This document shows, piece after piece, positions 26,378-35,271 of a stretch of 64,000 nucleotides of DNA (position 1 is its first letter; each line of letters opens with the position of its first letter). Source of the stretch: UBA8529 sp964390565 (lineage in GTDB: Bacteria; Bacteroidota; Bacteroidia; Bacteroidales; Tenuifilaceae); NCBI GenBank assembly GCA_964390565.1, contig CAYMII010000013.1, positions 1-64,000 of the forward strand. Direction: 5' to 3'. Made by a program: the position numbers and the translations under genes. The notes beneath the pieces are model-generated. The model ran no database searches. It was not told where the DNA came from and saw only the letters and a program-made list of their open reading frames with translations.

Positions 26378-28264
26378 ATGAGAAAATTATCGTTATTGGT
26401 ATTAATCTTAACAAGCGTTTTAAGCATGAATGCTCAGAATGATAAGCAGCAAACTGCAACACCTGATTACAGGTATAATTGGAATTTTACCGACATCTAC
26501 CCAAATTGGGATGCTTGGGCTAAAGATTTGGAAATTATCAAACAAGAAATTCCTAAATTCTTAGATTTCAAAGGAAAAATTGGCGAAAGCGCTGATAAGA
26601 TGTTAGGATTCTTTGAGTTTTCGGAAAAAATCAACAAAACAGCCGAAAGACTTTATGTATATGTAATGCTACAAAAGGATGTTGATGGTAAAAACCCGAT
26701 GTATTCGAACAAGGAGCAAGAGCTGCAAACAGTGTTCATCCAAATGGGAATGAATACAGGCTGGATATCTCCTGAACTTGCGACTATTCCTTCGGAAAAG
26801 GTATACAAATGGATGGAAACCAACCAAAAACTTGCTGTTTACAAGCACGATATGGAAAGCTTTTATCGCTTACAGGAACATATCCTGCCTGAGGCAACTC
26901 AAAATATTATCACACAGTATAGCAGCGCATTAGATGCAACATCACGCATTTACTCATCTTTATCGATTGCTGATATCGAGTACAAAAAGGTGAAACTATC
27001 TACTGGCGAGGAGCTAATCGCTTCGCCTGCCAATGCCAATAAGGTTTACACATCAAACCAAAATCAAGCGGATAGAAAGTTAATGGGAGATGCAACCAGA
27101 GTTCCCTTCATTAAAGCAAAAAACACCTATGCTGATATTTATCTTGGAATGCTACAAAACCGATGGGCTTCAGCAAAGTTGCAAGGTTACAAATCATGCT
27201 TAGAAAGAGTTTTAGCATCGAATAACATTCCAAAAGATGTATACACTAACCTATTACAAGTAGCAAGAGAGAATTCTCAACCACTTCAAAAATACTACGA
27301 GCTTCGTAAAAAAGCCCTTAAACTCGAAAAGTATTATGGCAGCGATAACTCTGTTGAACTAGTCGATTTTAATAAAACCTATAAATGGGATGAAGCAGTC
27401 AGCATTGTCAAAGAGGCGCTAAAGCCAATGGGCGAAGATTATGGTAAGTTGCTACAAACAGCTTTTCAAGGCGGTTGGATTGATGTTCATGAAAAACCAG
27501 GTAAAAGAACAGGCGCTTACAATATGTCAGTTTACGGACTACATCCATATATCTTGATGAACTGGGATGAAACCCGCGATAACGTTTTTACCCTTGCTCA
27601 CGAGCTAGGTCATGCAATGCATGGATTACTTGCAAACAGTAATCAACCTATGGTTTACTCTGGTTCAGCAACAGTTGTTGCCGAGGTCGCATCAACCTTT
27701 AACGAGAACATGCTACTTGACTACATGCTTGCAAAATCGACTGATCCAAAAGAGAAAGTTGCACTACTCGTTCAAGCAATCGATAACATCTCGGGTACTT
27801 TTTATCGCCAAGCACAATTTGCTGAATTCGAGTATAAAGTTCATGAGATGATTGAGCAAGATCAGCCTATCAATGCTGAGACCTTTGCACAAATTTACAT
27901 CGACTCTGATATACAGTATAATGGAACAATGATTGAGCGTGCCGAAGATGCAAAATACTCTTGGGCTCGCGTACCTCATTTCTTTAATTATACATTCTAC
28001 GTTTATAACTATGCAGTTTCATTCTCGGCATCAAGTAGTTTATATGAGCAGGTAGCGAAAGCAAAAGATAAAAAGGCAGCACAAATTGCTTTAGATAAAT
28101 ATTTAAACTTGCTAAAATCTGGGAGCAAAGACTATCCTGTAAATCTTTTAAAAGATGCTGGCGTTGACTTAACAACAAAAGATGCTTTTCAAGCAGTAAT
28201 TCGCCAAATGGAAAAACTTGTGAATCAACTTGAGGTAGAACTAAAAACTTTAGGAAAACTATAA
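26378..28264 (+). CDS. pepF: Oligoendopeptidase F, exported form
   Basis: A 628-residue M3-family zinc peptidase. The HEXXH motif is HELGHAMHG at about residue 408, with the distal glutamate in AEVASTFNENML. The full oligoendopeptidase F layout is kept (YRYNWNFTDIYPNWDAW at the start, YADIYLGMLQNRW, YNMSVYGLHPYILMNW). Unlike classical PepF, which is cytosolic, it has a Sec signal peptide (residues 1-19, ending SMNAQ). It should therefore cleave short peptides in the periplasm or outside. It is a single-gene unit. Confidence 0.92.
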   Translation: MRKLSLLVLILTSVLSMNAQNDKQQTATPDYRYNWNFTDIYPNWDAWAKDLEIIKQEIPKFLDFKGKIGESADKMLGFFEFSEKINKTAERLYVYVMLQKDVDGKNPMYSNKEQELQTVFIQMGMNTGWISPELATIPSEKVYKWMETNQKLAVYKHDMESFYRLQEHILPEATQNIITQYSSALDATSRIYSSLSIADIEYKKVKLSTGEELIASPANANKVYTSNQNQADRKLMGDATRVPFIKAKNTYADIYLGMLQNRWASAKLQGYKSCLERVLASNNIPKDVYTNLLQVARENSQPLQKYYELRKKALKLEKYYGSDNSVELVDFNKTYKWDEAVSIVKEALKPMGEDYGKLLQTAFQGGWIDVHEKPGKRTGAYNMSVYGLHPYILMNWDETRDNVFTLAHELGHAMHGLLANSNQPMVYSGSATVVAEVASTFNENMLLDYMLAKSTDPKEKVALLVQAIDNISGTFYRQAQFAEFEYKVHEMIEQDQPINAETFAQIYIDSDIQYNGTMIERAEDAKYSWARVPHFFNYTFYVYNYAVSFSASSSLYEQVAKAKDKKAAQIALDKYLNLLKSGSKDYPVNLLKDAGVDLTTKDAFQAVIRQMEKLVNQLEVELKTLGKL

Positions 28265-28284
28265 TATTACATATTGAAACGAGA

Positions 28285-28314
28285 AAGGGAAGATTTTCAT
28301 CTTCCCTTTTTTTA
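28285..28314 (+). terminator. Terminator of pepF, possibly bidirectional
   Basis: The stem AAAGGGAAGAT/ATCTTCCCTTT (28285-28295 with 28299-28309) is followed by a T run. It lies between the convergent pepF and DUF5686 genes and could end both transcripts. Confidence 0.85.
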
Positions 28315-28315
28315 T

Positions 28316-30982
28316 TTATAATGAAACTTCACCGTCAAACTTTATAGATGCTTTAACGCCCCACATATAAAACTTATTTCCTTCAAACCCAACAAAGACT
28401 CCTACTCCTCCAAATATGCCAATTTCAGTCATAGAATACCCTAACTCCCAATACGGTTTGCCACCTCTTGTATAAAGAGATGATGCGTATAAGTTCTCGT
28501 TCCACATTCTATTGCTCACCCATGGCAAATACTTTAATGCAAGAAAAGGTGATGTAAGTTTCATAAACCCTTTTGCATAACTTGAGCTTGTGCTATGCTT
28601 ATAATACTCAAGGAATTGAAATGAATTACCAAAATCGCCAACCATAACAGGCACTTCTTGGGTATTAAAATGTTTAAAATCGGGGAAGTAAATCTTATCA
28701 TTCATTAAGAAATCGCCAAATCCAACTTTATATGAGAACTTGTTGCTTGACCCAAATTTTATCGATTGTTTTACACCAACCTCAACTTGCAAAAATTTAA
28801 CATCACTACCAGCAACTTCTGGAATACCAAATCTCGAATCTAAAGTAAATGTTGGGTACTTGGAAGATACCATGATTTTTCGATCACCAAACTTTCTATA
28901 GTAATACTCAGGTGTATAGCTAAACGATAGTTTTGCAATAAATGCCTGATGATTCGGGTTGTATTTTCCAAAAATGGTATCATTAATTGGAAGGTTTGGA
29001 GTATAGGTATTTTTATCCTTCGGATAAAATGAGTAATCGGTTGAATTCTCAAGCATTGTACGATTATAATATCCAAGTCTCATTGAGCAATCGAAACCGT
29101 TCATAATATCAAACCTCTCGTATATTTCAGCATACTGATGCTCATAAAGCTTCATGTAGTTCGTTCTAAAAGCTAACGATGCAACTGTGTTAACAAATGT
29201 ATTAATCCCCGATTCACGGTTAAAGTCCACACTCTCGCTCCCAGCGCTAATACCTAAAAACGCCCTTCGTGAAGGTGAATGAGAAAAACCTCCGCTAAAA
29301 CTACCCATGAAAACCTCGCGGTTAAAGGCGTAAGCAATTTTTGGCGTAATACTAATACTTCTCTTCTTGAAAGGCTTGCTGTAGGAGAAACTTAACCCAG
29401 TCACAAAACCATCAACCGTATTAAACCTTAGCTGTTCGATATCCACTATACCCGAATATGAAAAGTATCGTTTCGACTTTTTATCATAGTTTGAATACCC
29501 AAAAACAACCTTTGAAAAGATACTCTCCTTTTTCTTAACTGTATCCTTTTTATTGTTAACTGAATCCTTTTTAGCAGCAGATATGCGTAATTCATCCATT
29601 CCCTTTAATTCATCAGTATTTAAAGCAATTGGGCGAATCTGGTTCCAAACAGTTGTATCGGTCTTACGAGCCAATGAATCTACTTTCACTTTATAATTAT
29701 CCTTGATTTCAAGAGTCTTTTTGGTTGTATCCGACTCTTTTGCATCCTTCGCCATCAGCGTAGCAAGCTGGTACATATCCTTATTGCTAAGCTCTTCCTT
29801 TTCAAGAAGTTTTTCAATTTTCTCTTTTCTCTTTTGCTCCTTAACAGCTTCCTTCTCAGATTTTGGTTTTGTCTTAACCACCTGCTGTTGGCTAGTTTCA
29901 TCCAGCTTATTCTGAACAGATTGGCTCACTAAATTGTTTGGAACCTTGATATCGCTATTAATGTTAACAGTTTTATACTTTACCGAGGAAACATATTTTA
30001 CATTCCCTTCATTTCCCATGAATTTTCCGATAATATCAAAGGTATAGTTAATTGGCAACCAGATATTATTGTTAACCTCACCAAATGTTTGCTGAATATT
30101 GATTGTTCCAACAATTGACTCAACGCTTAAGTTTGCGCTGTGTAAATTCCAGTACTTATCAGCAATGTAAATGTATCCCTCAACAAGCTGTTTACTTTTT
30201 CTTCGTGGAATTACTTTGATTTTATTGATGATTCTATCTTTTTCCTTCGAATAGCCCTCGTAACGAAATTTATAATGATTTAAGGCATAAGGTGATAATG
30301 GTAGAATAATCTCTCCAATCTTTGAATCATATAAACTTGCATTGATAAACTGCATCGCATCATTACTATTACCGTCACCTGACGGGAAGTTAGAGCGAAT
30401 CATCTTCACTGTCTGATCATACTTATCAGGAGCTGTAAAATGAATATTATTAAGCGACTCGGTTAAATAAAGTTGACCTTCTTTAGGGGCATCCTTCTCA
30501 TCCTTCATAGCCCTCTTAACAAGCCACATAAGTTTCACAATTTTGAGCGTACCCTTCATATATACCTCTGCTTCAAACTCTTTAACTTGATTTTGATAAT
30601 ATGGAGCCATTCCTATGGCTTTACGAATTATTGGATATGCAGGATCTTCGCTACCAGGCTTTACATTAACCCCTTTTAATTCGTAACTCTTTAACTTTAG
30701 GGTTACATTCAGTTTATTCGATCCATCCTTAATCGATATATTCTTTTCAACCGTTTCAAAGCCTAAACATTGAAAAACTATAGAATATTCACCTAGTTTT
30801 AAATTTAAACTATACTCACCCTTTTCGTTGGTAATTGTTCCTAAACGAATTTCCCTTACAAATACAGTAGAAAAGGGTACTGGTTTTCCTTCGTTATCGC
30901 TTATAGTACCTGAAAGGTTTTGAGCAAATAAACTATTAATGAATACAATAAAAACTAGAAAGGTTAGATAAATTTTTCTCAT
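28316..30982 (-). CDS. DUF5686 protein with carboxypeptidase-regulatory-like domain
   Basis: An 888-residue exported protein. After the signal peptide (1-20) comes a carboxypeptidase-D-regulatory-like domain at about residues 22-100 (LSGTISDNEGKPVPFSTVFV; ITNEKGEYSLNLKLGEYSIVFQCLGFE). The long DUF5686 region follows (PIIRKAIGMAPYYQNQVKEFEAEVYMKGTL), with a lysine/glutamate-rich linker around 360-400 and a C-terminal beta-barrel-like part. The family is Bacteroidota-specific and resembles a TonB receptor without a plug. Its role is unknown; it stands alone. Confidence 0.78.
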   Translation of the reverse strand: MRKIYLTFLVFIVFINSLFAQNLSGTISDNEGKPVPFSTVFVREIRLGTITNEKGEYSLNLKLGEYSIVFQCLGFETVEKNISIKDGSNKLNVTLKLKSYELKGVNVKPGSEDPAYPIIRKAIGMAPYYQNQVKEFEAEVYMKGTLKIVKLMWLVKRAMKDEKDAPKEGQLYLTESLNNIHFTAPDKYDQTVKMIRSNFPSGDGNSNDAMQFINASLYDSKIGEIILPLSPYALNHYKFRYEGYSKEKDRIINKIKVIPRRKSKQLVEGYIYIADKYWNLHSANLSVESIVGTINIQQTFGEVNNNIWLPINYTFDIIGKFMGNEGNVKYVSSVKYKTVNINSDIKVPNNLVSQSVQNKLDETSQQQVVKTKPKSEKEAVKEQKRKEKIEKLLEKEELSNKDMYQLATLMAKDAKESDTTKKTLEIKDNYKVKVDSLARKTDTTVWNQIRPIALNTDELKGMDELRISAAKKDSVNNKKDTVKKKESIFSKVVFGYSNYDKKSKRYFSYSGIVDIEQLRFNTVDGFVTGLSFSYSKPFKKRSISITPKIAYAFNREVFMGSFSGGFSHSPSRRAFLGISAGSESVDFNRESGINTFVNTVASLAFRTNYMKLYEHQYAEIYERFDIMNGFDCSMRLGYYNRTMLENSTDYSFYPKDKNTYTPNLPINDTIFGKYNPNHQAFIAKLSFSYTPEYYYRKFGDRKIMVSSKYPTFTLDSRFGIPEVAGSDVKFLQVEVGVKQSIKFGSSNKFSYKVGFGDFLMNDKIYFPDFKHFNTQEVPVMVGDFGNSFQFLEYYKHSTSSSYAKGFMKLTSPFLALKYLPWVSNRMWNENLYASSLYTRGGKPYWELGYSMTEIGIFGGVGVFVGFEGNKFYMWGVKASIKFDGEVSL

Positions 30983-31082
30983 AAAATTTTAGATTTTCTA
31001 AATAAGATTGAAATTTAACAAAAATGTTACAGTCTGCTAGTCAAAAAAAATGCCAATGGCATTTTTTAAAATTTTTTAACCC

Positions 31083-31120
31083 AAAAAAAGAAAAGGCCCC
31101 AAGCAAATTTGTTTGGGGTC
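31083..31120 (-). terminator. Terminator of the thiamine operon
   Basis: The stem CCCCAAGCAAA/TTTGTTTGGGG (31097-31118) is followed on the minus strand by TTTTCTTTTTTT. A T run also exists on the plus side, so it may be bidirectional. It lies immediately after the thiamine pyrophosphokinase stop. Confidence 0.82.
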
Positions 31121-31124
31121 TTTT

Positions 31125-31754
31125 TTAATATTTTAGAAATACGATTAACGGTCCAACATCAAATTGTAACTCAAACCATTCGCCTAAACTCTCGTTCAGC
31201 GTCCCCATCCAATACTCTTCCAAAGAACGATTATCAATAGGATATCTGAGATTTTTTGTTGTTATCTTAGTACTGTTATTTGGTGAAAATATTGAAATCT
31301 GTTGACCATTATGGCTTTCAATTCGTGAAGATGATAACATAGGTATAAATAATCCAGTATCAGTAAGCATTCTGATATTAGCACCAAGCCGAGCATAGTT
31401 GGTTAGTAAACTTATATTCCCAAGTGTATGATCTTCCCTTAAACCAGTTGCTCCGATAATGGCGATATCTTTAAAATTCCTTTCTAAACACCACTTTACC
31501 GATTTGGTCAAATCGTTTGAATCCTGCTCTGGATAGTGAAACAGCCTATCGGCATACTTCTTTTTAAGGGTATCGCTCACAGAATCCAAATCGCCTACAA
31601 TAGCATAAGGACTCTTTCCAAAACTATCAACTTTAGATGTTGCACCATCACAGCAAACAACTATCTCAGCATCTGCAAGATATTTTAAAGGAATCTCGTG
31701 CTCAGGAAATTTCCCGTCAGCGACAATTACTACAGATGCCCGTTGATTGCCCAT
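31125..31754 (-). CDS. Thiamine diphosphokinase
   Basis: A 209-residue thiamine pyrophosphokinase. Motifs: VVIVADGKFPEHEI at the start, VVCCDGATSKVDSFG, AIVGDLDSVSD and the catalytic region YPEQDSNDLTKSVKW near residue 80, with ATGLREDHTLGNISLL near 105. It converts thiamine plus ATP into thiamine pyrophosphate and AMP. I chose the ATG at 31754; a GTG four codons earlier directly follows the pnuT stop and is also possible. As last gene of a TPP-riboswitch operon with an importer and a TonB receptor, it completes salvage. Confidence 0.9.
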   Translation of the reverse strand: MGNQRASVVIVADGKFPEHEIPLKYLADAEIVVCCDGATSKVDSFGKSPYAIVGDLDSVSDTLKKKYADRLFHYPEQDSNDLTKSVKWCLERNFKDIAIIGATGLREDHTLGNISLLTNYARLGANIRMLTDTGLFIPMLSSSRIESHNGQQISIFSPNNSTKITTKNLRYPIDNRSLEEYWMGTLNESLGEWFELQFDVGPLIVFLKY

Positions 31755-31766
31755 AATACTTGACAC

Positions 31767-32363
31767 TTAACACTTGCCTCTTTCACTTTTCACCATCTCT
31801 TTCTTCCACTGATAATATCCATAAATAGCTAGGGTAAAATAGAAGAAGAAAAGTATTGATGTTGGGTAAAGATCTTTCCAAATAAACAGCACTAAAGATA
31901 CAAGATTTACAACAACCCAAATCCACCAATGCTCAATCAGCTTTTGGGCAAGCATCCAAGTTCCTGTAATGCTTAACGCTGTTACAAATGAATCGCCATA
32001 TGGAACTGGTGAATCGGTGTACCGTTTAAGAATAAACACCATAACCACAAATAATACTAGGGTAATCGACGAAATATAAATCCATTGCCTTGCCGAAGTT
32101 CGTGTTATTGGTAGTTCTTCCTTTTGAATATCCTTATTGCCATAAAGCCAATGCCACCAACCATAAAAGCTGATCACAAGATAGTATACCTGCAACCCCA
32201 TGTCGGCATAGAATTTCGAAACAAAGAAAACATATAAATAGAAAGCCGAAGTAATAATGCCCAAGGGCCAAAGCCAGATATTCTGTTTAATCTCAAGGTA
32301 AAGGTAAATGAGGCCTGCAACAGCCCCAAGTACCTCGATATAATTATTTTGTAACCACTCCAT
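31767..32363 (-). CDS. pnuT: PnuT-type thiamine transporter (PnuC family)
   Basis: A 198-residue membrane protein with about seven helices and the PnuC-family features NNYIEVLGAVAGLIYLYLEIKQNIWLWPLG at the N-terminus and FYGWWHWLYGN near 68, then WIWVVVNLVSLVLFIWKDL near 150. PnuC relatives move nicotinamide riboside, but the riboswitch and the adjacent thiamine kinase argue for the thiamine-specific PnuT branch. The last codons are built from a short GTGAAAAGTGAAAG-type repeat shared with the intergenic junction, giving the tail VKSERGKC, so the C-terminus may have been altered by it. Confidence 0.82.
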   Translation of the reverse strand: MEWLQNNYIEVLGAVAGLIYLYLEIKQNIWLWPLGIITSAFYLYVFFVSKFYADMGLQVYYLVISFYGWWHWLYGNKDIQKEELPITRTSARQWIYISSITLVLFVVMVFILKRYTDSPVPYGDSFVTALSITGTWMLAQKLIEHWWIWVVVNLVSLVLFIWKDLYPTSILFFFYFTLAIYGYYQWKKEMVKSERGKC

Positions 32364-32406
32364 TTAGTTGATGGTTGTTCGTTTTTTGTTGCTTGTTTGT
32401 CATTCA

Positions 32407-34848
32407 CTAAAATTCCACACCTAACTTAAGCATAAAGTTTGTGCCTGCTTGAGGGAAGAAACCATCTTCGCGATATTCAGGATCTCCATTTGCAAACTGG
32501 GCTCTATAAACCCAAGCATTCGCAAGGTAAAGATTACTCAAAACATTATTGAAAACTAGTTGAAAATTAACTGCTTTAAACCCTTTTGGTTTTAATGAGT
32601 AATCAACAACCACATTATTGACAAAGTAGCCATCCAATTTTCGCTTTGAACTACCTGTATTATCGTAGTATTGCTCCCCAACATACTTGCTGATCAATGA
32701 AATAGTAAGCGATTTAATAGGATTTATCGACAATTGACTTGCTCCAACAAATGATGGGGAGAATGAAATTGGTGTATCTCCTAATTCATTCTTTTTTTGT
32801 GCAAGCGGATTCCAATCGGTTGAATTATCGTAAACATCGACATACTCAACAAAATTCTTAATTCTGTTTTGGCTAAAGGTCGAATTTACATTCCAACGTA
32901 GCCAGCTAAGAGGCTTAATTCCAGCATAAATCTCAAGACCAGTACGATAACTATTCTTCACATTTGTCATTAAAGGGTAACCAACGTCACTTAATTTCCC
33001 AGTCAATACAAGTTGATCGCTATAATCCATGTAGTAAAGATTAAGGTTTAAAGCAAAAACAGAATGCTTAAATGAATATCCCAACTCGTAATCGTACAAA
33101 CGCTCTGATTTTGGTGTATTATTAGAACCATATTTCATAGCGTCCTTAATATCTGCTCTTGAAGGTTCGCGATTACCTATTCCAAAGGAAGCAAATACTT
33201 CTTGGTTATCAGACAACTTAACTAGTGAACCAAATTTTGGGTTAATGAAATTCCATTCATGCGACTGATCAAGATTTGCTAAGTCGTCATCTGACCCTTT
33301 TAGCTTATAGCTAATACTACGAAATTGCATGTCAGCATAAATGTTTATCTGATCGGTAATTTGGTAGGTAGCTTTTCCAAAAACACTATAATCAGTCTTT
33401 AAGCCATTATTATTGTACCACTCATAATTATTTGGTATACTGTCGTTAATAGCGGTCCATAGAATTTTCCCAAAATGATCGCCATCGTACCGATTCCATC
33501 CTCCACCCAAAGCGGCATCGAGCCCCCCTAGTTTATAGTTCAAAGATATGGTTGTGCCATAAAAATCATTATCAAGCCATTTTTGGCGAATAAGATCAGT
33601 TTTTGCAACTTCAACCCCATCTATAATCGGATTGGCAATACCATATTTGCTAAACTTAGTATCATCTTTGTACTCTTCGTAATAACCTGCTCCCTTAGTT
33701 AAATGTAAAGCTGCCGAGAGGCTCATCCAGCTATTTAGCTGCCGAGTATACAAAACTTGATAATGGTTTTGAGTATAGTTATCTTTTTGATCCTTATAGT
33801 AGCGGGTGTTACCTTTTGCATCGGTATAAACTCCCTCGGGGTTGTAGGTTCTTATAGAATCAAGCATATAGCCAGGAGTTCCAGTCCATGTGATACCTGT
33901 ATGCTCCTCACCATGAATAAAGTTAAATCTAAGCAAGCTCTTTGAGGTGTGCCAAGCTCCCGTTAAAAACATGGAGCGATGGTCGGAATTTCCTCTATCA
34001 ATATATCCATCAGATTTTAATTGAGAATACCTTCCCTCAAAGCTAAATCCTTTTTTCATCAACCCAGTACCAACAATTGCAGAGGTTTTCCATGTTCCAA
34101 ATGAACCTGTCATTAAATCAATTTTAGTAAAAGGTTCAGGAGTTAATGTTGAGGTTTGGAAATTTACCGATGCTCCAAACGCTGCAGCACCGTTTGTTGA
34201 AGTACCAACCCCACGCTGAACCTGAATGTTATCAACCGAATTGCTGAAGTCAGGCATATTCACCCAGTAAACTCCTTGCGATTCGGCATCATTAATTGGA
34301 ATACCGTTAACAGTTACGTTAATCCTACTCAAATCGGTTCCACGAATTCGAAACGCAGTATTCCCTACTCCTGTTCCGCTCTCGGATGTAGCAACAACAG
34401 AAGGAATCATCTCCAGAAGATAAGGAATGTCAAAACCAGAATTATTTCTTTTGATATCCTCCTTATTTAATGTAGTTTGTGCAATTGGCATCTTATTCGA
34501 AGCCCTTGTAGCATTAACAACTATTTCCTCGCCCATTATTGATGAAGGGGTTAGCGAAAGGTCAACGGTTAAATCCCTATCTAAATTAACTTCTAGACTC
34601 TTTTTCTCATAACCTACAAATGAAACAGAAAGAGTATAAACTCCAGATTTTACTTTATTTAATGAATATTTACCATTAGAATCCGTAGTACATCCCTGTA
34701 AAGTATTCTCTAGTACAACAGAAGCTCCTGCCAAGGGACTCCCGTTCTCATCGGTAATTCTTCCTTTTAATTGGTAAGACGCATTCGTATTGGCAAATAG
34801 CCATATACCCATAAGCTGCAAAAGCAGCATAAACGCAAATTTCTTCAT
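32407..34848 (-). CDS. TonB-dependent receptor, probably for thiamine
   Basis: An 813-residue outer-membrane receptor. A signal peptide (1-20) is followed by a carboxypeptidase-regulatory-like domain (residues 26-110; LKGRITDENGSPLAGASVVLEN), the plug (NNSGFDIPYLLEMIPSVVATSESGTG; FRIRGTDLSRINVTVNGIPIND) and the 22-strand barrel closing with GTNFMLKLGVEF. Its operon sits behind a TPP riboswitch with PnuT and thiamine kinase, so thiamine or a phosphorylated derivative is the likely ligand. It ends 43 nt before the pnuT start. Confidence 0.85.
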   Translation of the reverse strand: MKKFAFMLLLQLMGIWLFANTNASYQLKGRITDENGSPLAGASVVLENTLQGCTTDSNGKYSLNKVKSGVYTLSVSFVGYEKKSLEVNLDRDLTVDLSLTPSSIMGEEIVVNATRASNKMPIAQTTLNKEDIKRNNSGFDIPYLLEMIPSVVATSESGTGVGNTAFRIRGTDLSRINVTVNGIPINDAESQGVYWVNMPDFSNSVDNIQVQRGVGTSTNGAAAFGASVNFQTSTLTPEPFTKIDLMTGSFGTWKTSAIVGTGLMKKGFSFEGRYSQLKSDGYIDRGNSDHRSMFLTGAWHTSKSLLRFNFIHGEEHTGITWTGTPGYMLDSIRTYNPEGVYTDAKGNTRYYKDQKDNYTQNHYQVLYTRQLNSWMSLSAALHLTKGAGYYEEYKDDTKFSKYGIANPIIDGVEVAKTDLIRQKWLDNDFYGTTISLNYKLGGLDAALGGGWNRYDGDHFGKILWTAINDSIPNNYEWYNNNGLKTDYSVFGKATYQITDQINIYADMQFRSISYKLKGSDDDLANLDQSHEWNFINPKFGSLVKLSDNQEVFASFGIGNREPSRADIKDAMKYGSNNTPKSERLYDYELGYSFKHSVFALNLNLYYMDYSDQLVLTGKLSDVGYPLMTNVKNSYRTGLEIYAGIKPLSWLRWNVNSTFSQNRIKNFVEYVDVYDNSTDWNPLAQKKNELGDTPISFSPSFVGASQLSINPIKSLTISLISKYVGEQYYDNTGSSKRKLDGYFVNNVVVDYSLKPKGFKAVNFQLVFNNVLSNLYLANAWVYRAQFANGDPEYREDGFFPQAGTNFMLKLGVEF

Positions 34849-34982
34849 TTTAAAATTCCTTTTTTTGGTTTACTATTTTTTAATATCACCAACGAACGAT
34901 TATAAACAGTGTGCACAAGCCGCTTATAGCCTATCGTCAGCAACCAAGAAAAGGGGGAATAATACTTAAGGTCATTTAAAAC

Positions 34983-35063
34983 TCTTGTCCCTTCGTCGGT
35001 ACTAACCGCATCAGGTTCAAAGGGTATGATCTCAGCCCGTTGTATTAAGGCACCCCCAAAAGA
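34983..35063 (-). promoter_or_regulatory. TPP riboswitch (THI box)
   Basis: The minus strand carries the conserved core of the TPP aptamer: GGGGGTGCC, CGGGCTGAGA, then ACCCTTTGAACCTGATGC, GGTTAGTACC and CGACGAAGGGA. The closing stem is formed by CTTTTG near 35064 and CAAGAG near 34985. TPP binding should repress the downstream TonB receptor, pnuT and thiamine kinase. About 134 nt separate it from the receptor ATG; I see no intrinsic terminator there, so control of translation start is more likely. Confidence 0.95.
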
Positions 35064-35069
35064 CAGCCA

Positions 35070-35101
35070 CAAAGATATATCTAAAAGATCCATTCATCAA
35101 A
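35070..35101 (-). promoter_or_regulatory. Promoter of the thiamine operon
   Basis: On the minus strand TTTG (35098-35101) and TATCTTTG (35070-35077) are 20 nt apart, an exact Bacteroidota promoter. Transcription should start at about 35063-35066, directly at the first stem of the riboswitch. Confidence 0.85.
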
Positions 35102-35271
35102 GCATTATGGAAATACTTTTTAATTTTCATTGATTATTAAATACTTATAATTAAAATCTGATATCTAGCGTCTGAAATCTAGAATCTCAAAAAGGATATC
35201 TATTTTTTTGCATAACCCTTTCCCTTTTGCCTATTTTATTCGCAACTTTACACCCTTGTAAATGCAGAATT

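Noticed and set aside
34845..35093. Open frame of 82 codons covering the riboswitch region
   Set aside because: It runs through the TPP aptamer and the promoter, has no family resemblance and no ribosome site. The RNA explains the sequence.
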